A DNA stretch of 9,120 nt from Methanobrevibacter sp. (lineage in GTDB: Archaea > Methanobacteriota > Methanobacteria > Methanobacteriales > Methanobacteriaceae), in NCBI GenBank assembly GCA_016838945.1, contig JADLKP010000079.1, positions 1 to 9,120 on the forward strand, read 5' to 3'. Of the stretch, positions 1-5,037 are shown piece by piece. Made by a program: the position numbers and the translations under genes. How positions within the stretch are numbered: the first letter of the stretch is position 1; the number at the start of each line of letters is the position of its first letter. The notes under the pieces were generated by a model that was not told where the DNA came from, made no database searches, and saw only the letters and a list, made by a program, of their open reading frames with translations.

Positions 1-18
1 TAAAGAAAAAAATAAAAA
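1..18 (-). terminator. Oligo-U terminator candidate after serB
   Basis: Read on the minus strand, the bases 20-37 nt beyond the serB stop form a T-rich run (TTTTTATTTTTTT, then CTTTA). Archaeal RNA polymerase stops mainly at such U-tracts and a hairpin is not required; I see no strong hairpin here. The element lies at the edge of the window, so its downstream side is not visible. Confidence 0.45.
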
Positions 19-37
19 TTAATTAAATATAATTTAA

Positions 38-1903
38 TTAATTAATATCGTATTTTTGCAAGAGTAAAAGCTCTTCGGTAGATAATTTTTTACCGTTTTT
101 GAATTTATCAAAGATACTTTCAGCTCTTTCTTTTTCTTCACGATTTTTCTTATTGCTTGAAGAACCGCCAGATTTATCAGATCTGCGTTTTCTGTTTTTG
201 TTGCTTCCTAATTTTTTGTTGATTACATGAATTTCACTTAAAATCATTTTAAATTCTTCATGTTTAGCGGAAGCATTCTTTCTAGCTTGGATGAATAACT
301 TGTGTGCTTCATCAGCAGCAGTTCTGATTTCATCAGTTTTTCTGAAGTAAGAAAGCATTTGTTCGTGAGCTTCTTGAGCTTGTTCTGAAAGTTCAACAAC
401 TTTAGCGTGGTATTCTTCAGATTGTTTCTTGAGTTCAGCAGCTTCTTCTTTGACTTTGTCGTCTTCTTTGATTTCTGCAAGTTCTTTTCTTAAATCATTT
501 GCATTTTTAACAAGTTGATTTTCTTTCTTGATGTCTAAAACTCTGGTTTCGATAATCTTATCGATCTTTTTGATTTCAGCTTCAATTCTGAGTTTATCCT
601 TTTTACCAGAAGACCATTCAAGATTTTTAATTTCATCATTGACTTTGTTACGTGCTTTTTTGTTTTCTTCAACTTGTTTGTTGATTTCGTTACGTTGATC
701 TCTGAACTCAATAGCTTTAGCTAAGTTTTCTTTTAATTCAGAATTTAATTCGTCACGTATTTTACGTTGTTCTTTAGCTTCTCTGTTAAAGACTTCTCTT
801 TCATCTGCTACTTTAGCAATACGTTCTTCTCTTTCATCTTTTTGAGCTCTTACACCTTCCATGGTGTCAGCTAACTCGAAATCAGGTTCTGGAAGAGCGT
901 TTTTCTTTTTAGATTTTTTAGGTTTTGCTTCTTTAGCAGGTTCTTCTTCAGCCTTTTCAGCTTCAGCCTCTTCAGTAGCTTCCTCTTCAACTACTTCTTC
1001 TTCAGCTTCAGCCTCTTCAGTAGCTTCCTCTTCAACTGCTTCTTCAACTTCTTCCTCAGCAGCTTCCTCTTCGACTACTTCTTCTTCAGCTTCAGCTTCT
1101 TCAGCCTCTTCAACAACTTCTTCTACTTCTTCGGTTTCTTCAACTACTTCTTCAGTTGCATCTGCAACTTGTTCTTCTTCTTGGTTTTCAACAACTACAT
1201 CAGTAGTTTCAACTACTTCAGTTTCTACAGCAACTTCTTTATCCACGTCAGCATCTCCTTCAGTGTTTTCAGAGTTTAAATTAATTATGACATTTAAAAC
1301 GTCAGTTAAATCACGGGTTTCTACAATGATATCTGCAGTTTCTTTTAAAGCAGGTTTTGCATTAAAAGCAATTCCGTATTTTGCAGATTCAATCATAGAT
1401 ATATCATTTGCTCCATCTCCGACAGCAACACATTCATCCAATGAATATCCTGCTTCATCAATAAATTCAGATAGAACATCTAATTTTGAACCAGATACTA
1501 ATGGCCCTGTTACTTCACCAGTCAAGATCCCGTTTTCTTCAACTAATGAATTTGTGAATACATTATCCACATTAAGTTTTTCCTTAATAGTATCAGCAAT
1601 AATATCAAAACTGCCACTTATAATGGCTACATCAAAACCATTTTCCTTTAAGGAAGAAATAGCTTCTTCAGCTCCTTTCATTAGAGGCATTTCATTAGCT
1701 AATGTCTTAATATCTTCAGTAGAAGCTCCTTTAAGAAGTTCCACTCTCTTTTTAATGGATGTTTCGAAGTCGATATCACCTTGCATAGCTTGCTCGGTGA
1801 TTGCTGCAATTTGATCTTCAATATTTACTAATTTTCCAATCTCGTCTATGCCCTCACCATCAATAATAACATTATCTAAGTCAAATACTACAAGTTTTAT
1901 CAA
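38..1903 (-). CDS. serB: Phosphoserine phosphatase (HAD family) fused to Glu-rich repeats and a long coiled coil
   Basis: The N-terminal ~205 residues are a full HAD-type phosphoserine phosphatase, which makes serine from phosphoserine: DLDNV loop with nucleophile D8 and D10, E17 and R53 (matching substrate-binding residues I recall from the M. jannaschii enzyme), S96 (IISGSF), K140, and GDGANDISM with D163 and D167. The canonical DxDST is DxDNV here. Known archaeal SerB enzymes are about 210 residues; this protein is 621. Residues ~210-326 are Glu/Ala/Val-rich with 15-residue repeats, followed by a Lys-rich patch (327-335), a charged coiled coil (~341-566) resembling archaeal COG1340 proteins, a basic tail (~567-595) and a short C-terminal helix with KLSTEELLLL. 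I chose the TTG at 1903, numbering residues from it, because GGTGAT (1913-1908) sits 4 nt upstream; TTG 1915 and GTG 1912 overlap that site. The start lies 12 nt after the tbp stop, so cotranslation from one mRNA is likely. Whether the phosphatase acts on phosphoserine in vivo is inferred. Confidence 0.85.
   Translation of the reverse strand: MIKLVVFDLDNVIIDGEGIDEIGKLVNIEDQIAAITEQAMQGDIDFETSIKKRVELLKGASTEDIKTLANEMPLMKGAEEAISSLKENGFDVAIISGSFDIIADTIKEKLNVDNVFTNSLVEENGILTGEVTGPLVSGSKLDVLSEFIDEAGYSLDECVAVGDGANDISMIESAKYGIAFNAKPALKETADIIVETRDLTDVLNVIINLNSENTEGDADVDKEVAVETEVVETTDVVVENQEEEQVADATEEVVEETEEVEEVVEEAEEAEAEEEVVEEEAAEEEVEEAVEEEATEEAEAEEEVVEEEATEEAEAEKAEEEPAKEAKPKKSKKKNALPEPDFELADTMEGVRAQKDEREERIAKVADEREVFNREAKEQRKIRDELNSELKENLAKAIEFRDQRNEINKQVEENKKARNKVNDEIKNLEWSSGKKDKLRIEAEIKKIDKIIETRVLDIKKENQLVKNANDLRKELAEIKEDDKVKEEAAELKKQSEEYHAKVVELSEQAQEAHEQMLSYFRKTDEIRTAADEAHKLFIQARKNASAKHEEFKMILSEIHVINKKLGSNKNRKRRSDKSGGSSSNKKNREEKERAESIFDKFKNGKKLSTEELLLLQKYDIN
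956..1037 (-). repeat. In-frame 45-bp direct repeat in the serB acidic segment
   Basis: A perfect 37-bp match occurs at 956-992 and 1001-1037, a period of 45 bp or 15 codons. It encodes VEEEATEEAEAE twice (SerB residues 290-301 and 305-316), and a related degenerate unit (EEEVVEEEAAEEEV) lies just N-terminal to it. The surrounding ~930-1250 is strongly purine-rich on the coding strand, dominated by GAA, GAG and GCT codons. Repeat number could vary by slippage without breaking the frame. Confidence 0.85.
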
Positions 1904-1907
1904 TAAT

Positions 1908-1913
1908 ATCACC
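1908..1913 (-). promoter_or_regulatory. Shine-Dalgarno site that decides the serB start
   Basis: Minus-strand GGTGAT matches the end of the archaeal anti-SD (AUCACC) and sits 4 nt before TTG 1903. It begins 3 nt after the tbp stop codon (1916-1918). Its position makes the two more upstream in-frame starts (1915 and 1912) unlikely, since they lie inside it. Confidence 0.6.
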
Positions 1914-1915
1914 AA

Positions 1916-2461
1916 TTATATTAAGTCCAATTCGCTAAGTCTTGCTTTTGCGTTTTCCACACCTAACTTAGCATCTGTTTTGGTTTTAGCACCGGTACAA
2001 ACAACTTTTCCGGAACCGAATAATAATAATACAACTTTAGGATCAGATAAACGGTATACTAAACCAGGAAATTGTTCAGGTTCGTATTCAGTGTTTTCCA
2101 ATTCCAAAGCAACTGCTTCTAAATTTAAAGTAGATTGTAAATTTGCAGAAGCAACAATGTTTTGAATTTTAATATCAAACTCATGAGGAATTTCAGTATC
2201 AATAGTTCTCATAAGGTCGACAGTTTTTTTAATAGCTAACTTTGAGTCATCGATAGATTTGGCACCTGTACATACAAGTTTACCAGAACTAAAAATTAAA
2301 GCAGCAGTTTTAGGGTCTTGAAGTTTAAATACTAAACCCGGAAACTGTTCTCTATTAAAATCGACGCCTTCTAATGCTTCAGCCACATCAGTAAGTACAA
2401 TATCTTTACCAATACTTGCAGAAGCAACAATGTTTTCTATTTTTATATCAACATCGGTCAA
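1916..2461 (-). CDS. tbp: TATA-box binding protein (archaeal TBP)
   Basis: General transcription factor that binds and bends the TATA box and recruits TFB and RNA polymerase. The 181 residues consist of two direct repeats (about 7-85 and 98-176), each with the pattern I.NIVASA, EQFPGLV, a hydrophobic strand ending in F(S/G)SGK, and VCTGAK. The two repeats carry the four phenylalanines expected to kink DNA (F40, F57, F131, F148). The length is normal for an archaeal TBP, and there is no acidic C-terminal tail. The start is a TTG at 2461 with an excellent GGAGGT at 2473-2468, six bases upstream. The next gene on the same strand is serB, 12 nt downstream, so tbp is the first gene of a two-gene unit. 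A large palindrome and TATA-like boxes lie 145-195 bp upstream. Identity is certain from the repeat structure. Confidence 0.97.
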   Translation of the reverse strand: MTDVDIKIENIVASASIGKDIVLTDVAEALEGVDFNREQFPGLVFKLQDPKTAALIFSSGKLVCTGAKSIDDSKLAIKKTVDLMRTIDTEIPHEFDIKIQNIVASANLQSTLNLEAVALELENTEYEPEQFPGLVYRLSDPKVVLLLFGSGKVVCTGAKTKTDAKLGVENAKARLSELDLI

Positions 2462-2605
2462 TTTATTACCTCCAGATTATTTAAAAAAAGTAAGTAAATA
2501 TTTTAAAAAATTAACATAATTTTAATTTTGACAAATAAAAAAAATTGACAATAAAAAATAGTTAAAATTAATAAATTTTTCATTAAAATTTTTACTAATA
2601 AAATA

Positions 2606-2656
2606 TATCATTTATATAGTATATAAACTTAATGCTTATAAAGCATATAAATGATA
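2606..2656. promoter_or_regulatory. 51-bp imperfect palindrome with nested TATA-like palindromes
   Basis: Outer arms TATCATTTATAT (2606-2617) and ATATAAATGATA (2645-2656) are a perfect 12-bp inverted repeat centred on base 2631. Counting inwards, 20 of 25 symmetric pairs match. Nested inside are TTTATATA-g-TATATAAA (2611-2627) and ATGCTT-ATA-AAGCAT (2632-2646). The first gives a TATA-type box on each strand: the minus-strand box (2627-2620) could start tbp transcription near 2598, with a leader of about 135 nt; the plus-strand box (2611-2618) faces the CYTH gene. This is an inference from sequence only. Confidence 0.55.
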
Positions 2657-2799
2657 ATACTTTTTTCAAAAAGAATATTAATAATATTTGAATACAACCA
2701 TTTATAAAGGTATTTAAAACAAATATAAAATTGAATTCGAAAGTTTAATGAACTTTTATTTGAAAATTTAAACTTTTATTAAAAAATTTAAAGAACTTA

Positions 2800-2807
2800 T
2801 TTATAAA
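2800..2807 (+). promoter_or_regulatory. TATA-box candidate for the CYTH gene
   Basis: TTTATAAA is centred about 25 nt before the ATG at 2829, the usual archaeal TATA-to-start-site distance, so the transcript would be leaderless or nearly so. This fits the lack of a good Shine-Dalgarno site; only a GTGA at 2815-2818 is present, ten bases from the ATG. Similar boxes at 2701-2708 and 2611-2618 are alternatives. Confidence 0.35.
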
Positions 2808-2828
2808 ATTTATAGTGAGACCAAGAAT

Positions 2829-3374
2829 ATGATTGAAGTGGAAGTAAAAGCTAAAATCAACAGCTTCGATGAAATGAGAAAAAGGCTTGATGAAATCAAT
2901 GCAATTAAAGTCAAAACAGAACATCAAGAGGACCGATATTTCAATAGCCCTGTAAAGGACTTTGCTCAAACTGATGAAGCATTAAGAATAAGAGAAACAA
3001 AATCCGATGAAAAGCACAATTTATTCATAACTTACAAAGGTCCAAAGATAGATAAAAAAAGCAAGACCAGACAGGAAGTGGAAATGGAAATTGAAGATGC
3101 AGACAAATGCAGCAAAATATTTGAATTTTTAGGATTTAAAGAAGTGAGAACTGTCATTAAAGACAGAGAGTATTACCAATTTGAAAACTATGAAATAAGC
3201 CTAGACAATGTTCATGGATTGGATCCATATATGGAAATAGAAATCAGTTTAGATGACGGTTCAGACTACAGCAAGGCACAGACTAGCATATTTGAATTAT
3301 TTGAAAGATTAGGAATAACCGATGGCTTTGAAAGAACTTCCTATTTGGAATTATTGGAAGAGCTAGACAAATAG
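2829..3374 (+). CDS. cyaB: CYTH-domain protein, CyaB (class IV adenylate cyclase-like) type
   Basis: This 181-residue protein is a single CYTH domain, a triphosphate tunnel fold in which opposed basic and acidic side chains hold a triphosphate and divalent metals. The signature ExExK is at the N-terminus (E3, E5, K7), followed by alternating charged strands: R53 and R55 (ALRIRE), K70 (ITYKGP), R81 and E83 (RQEVE), K111 and R113 (KDREYY), D126 (ISLDNV), E136 and E138 (MEIEIS), and a SYLELL end typical of the CyaB subgroup. The length matches single-domain family members. Members include adenylate cyclases, inorganic triphosphatases and thiamine triphosphatases, so the name CyaB does not establish cAMP synthesis; a triphosphatase is at least as likely in an archaeon. 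It is transcribed divergently from tbp. The ATG at 2829 is the first start that includes the whole ExExK motif. Confidence 0.85.
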   Translation: MIEVEVKAKINSFDEMRKRLDEINAIKVKTEHQEDRYFNSPVKDFAQTDEALRIRETKSDEKHNLFITYKGPKIDKKSKTRQEVEMEIEDADKCSKIFEFLGFKEVRTVIKDREYYQFENYEISLDNVHGLDPYMEIEISLDDGSDYSKAQTSIFELFERLGITDGFERTSYLELLEELDK

Positions 3375-3433
3375 TTATTTAAATTAATAACAAATGTCAT
3401 TGATTTTTACCCAATCAGATAAATATAAAAAAG

Positions 3434-3441
3434 TTTATAAA
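3434..3441 (+). promoter_or_regulatory. TATA-box candidate for aksA
   Basis: TTTATAAA preceded by AAAAAG lies about 100 bp upstream of the aksA start and would give a start site near 3463 with a leader of roughly 75 nt. The leader is A-rich and ends in GAGG (3532-3535), five bases before the ATG. It is the clearest such box in the gap after the CYTH gene. Confidence 0.35.
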
Positions 3442-3540
3442 AAAGAAATACAAAACTTATTATATTAATTTTAAACTAAATAAAAATTAAAAAAAAATTA
3501 AAAAACTATACTTAATAGAAGACAAAGAGTTGAGGAAAAC

Positions 3541-4719
3541 ATGCAATATTATACAAGCCCTTTCAACAAGGAAGAGGAATATGAATTCCCAAAAAATATT
3601 ACCATTTATGATACAACTTTAAGAGATGGAGAACAAACTCCAGGAGTCTGTTTTTCACCAGAAGACAAATTGGAAATAGCCAGAAAGCTTGACCAATTAA
3701 GAATTCATCAAATTGAAGCTGGATTCCCAATCGTCTCAGACAGAGAAACAAAAGCGGTTAAAGCAATAGCCAATGAAGGATTGGATGCTGAAATCATTTG
3801 TTTGACAAGAACCAAAAAAGGAGACATTGACAGAGCTCTTGACTGTGATGTTGATGGAATCATCACCTTTATGGGAACCTCTGATATTCATTTGGAACAT
3901 AAGATGCATATCAAAAGACAGGAAGCTTTAAACATTTGTATGAAATCAATTGAATACGCTAAAGATCATGACTTGTTTGTAGCATTTTCAGCAGAAGACG
4001 CTACAAGAACCGATTTGGACTTTTTGAAAAGAGTCTATTCCAAAGCGGAAAGTTATGGTGCAGACAGAGTGCATATTGCAGATACCGTTGGAGCCATCAC
4101 TCCACAAGGAATTACCTTCCTAATCAAAGAACTTAAAAAGGTAACTGATGTGGAAATAGCTATGCACTGTCATAACGACTTTGGTTTAGCTGTAATCAAT
4201 TCCATTTATGGATTATTAGCTGGAGGAAGCGCTGTTTCAACCACAGTTAATGGTATTGGAGAAAGAGCAGGAAACGCTTCCCTTGAAGAGCTCATAATGT
4301 CATTGAAATTATTGTATGGCAAGGATTTAGGATTCAAGACCAAATACATCCAAGAGTTGTCCGAATTGGTATCATCAAAAACCGGGTTGGAAATTCCATA
4401 CAATAAGCCTATTGTAGGTAAAAACGTATTCAGACATGAATCCGGAATACATGTTGATGCAGTTATCGAAGAGCCTCTTACCTATGAACCATATTTGCCT
4501 GAACTTGTAGGTCAAAGAAGACAATTGGTTTTAGGAAAACATTCCGGCTGCAGAGCTGTCAAAGCGAAACTTGATGAATGTGGTTTTAAAGTAACCAATG
4601 ACCAACTTTGCGAAATCGTAAAGAAAGTCAAAGAAAGCAGGGAAGAAGGAAAATACATCGACGATGATGTATTCAAAGACATTGTAAGAAGCATTGATTC
4701 AAATTATGTTGATTTATAA
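3541..4719 (+). CDS. aksA: Homocitrate synthase-like enzyme (AksA; isopropylmalate synthase family)
   Basis: Acyltransferase that condenses acetyl-CoA with a 2-oxoacid; as AksA it would act on 2-oxoglutarate and its longer homologues on the way to coenzyme B. The TIM-barrel DRE family motifs are all present: DTTLRDGEQTPGV (24-36, with R28, metal ligand D29 and E31), IADTVG (179-184), HCHNDFGLA (209-217, metal ligands H209 and H211), NGIGERAGN (237-245) and HESGIHVD (299-306), then GKHSG (332-336). At 392 residues it lacks the C-terminal leucine/isoleucine-sensing domain that takes LeuA and CimA to about 490-520 residues, which favours AksA over those two. The next gene encodes a large dehydratase subunit of the same pathway type. 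The ATG follows GAGG at a spacing of five. Substrate choice is inferred; a short isopropylmalate or citramalate synthase is the alternative. Confidence 0.8.
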   Translation: MQYYTSPFNKEEEYEFPKNITIYDTTLRDGEQTPGVCFSPEDKLEIARKLDQLRIHQIEAGFPIVSDRETKAVKAIANEGLDAEIICLTRTKKGDIDRALDCDVDGIITFMGTSDIHLEHKMHIKRQEALNICMKSIEYAKDHDLFVAFSAEDATRTDLDFLKRVYSKAESYGADRVHIADTVGAITPQGITFLIKELKKVTDVEIAMHCHNDFGLAVINSIYGLLAGGSAVSTTVNGIGERAGNASLEELIMSLKLLYGKDLGFKTKYIQELSELVSSKTGLEIPYNKPIVGKNVFRHESGIHVDAVIEEPLTYEPYLPELVGQRRQLVLGKHSGCRAVKAKLDECGFKVTNDQLCEIVKKVKESREEGKYIDDDVFKDIVRSIDSNYVDL

Positions 4720-4745
4720 AAATAATCAACATATTCTTTTTTTAT
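4705..4745 (+). terminator. Hairpin plus U-tract terminator overlapping the aksA stop codon
   Basis: TATGTTGATT (4705-4714) and AATCAACATA (4724-4733) form a perfect 10-bp stem. The 9-nt loop (4715-4723) contains the TAA stop codon at 4717-4719. A T-rich tract (TTCTTTTTTTATTTT) follows directly. The 5' arm lies within the last codons of aksA. Either the U-tract alone or the whole element could end transcription or set the mRNA 3' end, which would separate aksA from aksD. Confidence 0.6.
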
Positions 4746-4820
4746 TTTAAATTGTATTCTTGACATATTTATTATACCATAAAAGCTTAACCCATACGTT
4801 ATCTTAAAACAATCTTGATT

Positions 4821-4896
4821 AAACTAATTTTTAAAACTAATTTTTTAAAAGGATTTTTAAACTAATTTTTAAAACTAATTTTTTAAAAGGATTTTT
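4821..4896. repeat. Two perfect 38-bp tandem repeats plus a partial third
   Basis: The 38-bp unit at 4821-4858 is repeated exactly at 4859-4896, and a decayed copy begins at 4897 (AAACTAATATTTTAAACTAA). Each unit contains two ACTAATTTTT elements separated by AAA, then TTAAAAGGATTTTT. The exact identity of the two copies within an otherwise drifting AT-rich spacer points to recent duplication. The same ACTAATTTT word recurs downstream of fen (8292-8327). Confidence 0.85.
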
Positions 4897-4956
4897 AAAC
4901 TAATATTTTAAACTAATTTTTCAAAATTTAAAGAATATGCAATTTTTATAAATAAA

Positions 4957-4964
4957 TTTATAAA
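4957..4964 (+). promoter_or_regulatory. TATA-box candidate for aksD
   Basis: TTTATAAA preceded by AATAAA lies about 75 bp before the TTG start of aksD and predicts a start site near 4986 with a leader of about 50 nt. A second identical box sits at 4945-4952. Together with the terminator after aksA, it suggests that aksD has its own promoter. Confidence 0.35.
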
Positions 4965-5037
4965 TCTAATGAATTAAATTATAAAAATAGACATAAAATT
5001 AAATTAAAGATATTGATTAAATTTCAGGAGATTAAAT

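Larger units (their letters stand above)
2474..2828. promoter_or_regulatory. Divergent intergenic region between tbp and the CYTH gene
   Basis: These 355 bp contain no gene that I can support. They hold the dyad at 2606-2656 with TATA-like boxes on both strands, a repeated TTGACA 17 bp apart (2528-2533 and 2545-2550) in what would be the tbp leader, short palindromes at 2662-2685 (CTTTTT/AAAAAG and AATATT/AATATT), and a degenerate 20-23 bp repeat anchored by AACTT at 2751, 2771 and 2794, just before the CYTH gene. The composition is very AT-rich, so weak matches carry little weight. Confidence 0.6.
4734..5037. other. aksA-aksD intergenic region
   Basis: About 300 bp without a supportable gene. 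The first part carries the U-tract of the aksA terminator, then an unstructured stretch (about 4750-4820), the 38-bp tandem repeat (4821-4896 with a degraded third copy to about 4920), and finally TTTATAAA boxes (4945-4952 and 4957-4964) and the aksD ribosome binding site. I found no RNA-gene signature. Confidence 0.6.

Noticed and set aside
861..1814. A 317-codon plus-strand open frame, extremely rich in Ser, Ala and Thr.
   Set aside because: It is the antisense image of the serB gene; the Ser/Ala/Thr bias is the reverse complement of GAA/GAG/GCT codons. It has no homology-like motifs and no Shine-Dalgarno site, while the opposite strand encodes clear HAD motifs.
1904..1915. TTG 1915 or GTG 1912 as the serB start, adding four residues.
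   Set aside because: Both lie inside the GGTGAT ribosome binding site of the TTG at 1903, and the shorter protein begins directly at the first HAD strand as family members do.
2474..2828. A small RNA or short ORF in the tbp-CYTH gap.
   Set aside because: Composition is almost purely A/T, with no ORF carrying a ribosome binding site and no GC-rich fold; only promoter-type structure is supportable. The 74-codon minus-strand frame ending here mostly overlaps the CYTH gene.
4760..4778. TTGACA followed by TATACC, resembling a bacterial sigma-70 promoter.
   Set aside because: The spacing is only 7 bp rather than about 17, and the genes are archaeal and use TBP/TFB promoters.
4821..4920. The 38-bp tandem repeat as a minimal CRISPR array.
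   Set aside because: The units are directly adjacent with no spacers between them, are low-complexity, and no cas gene is present.
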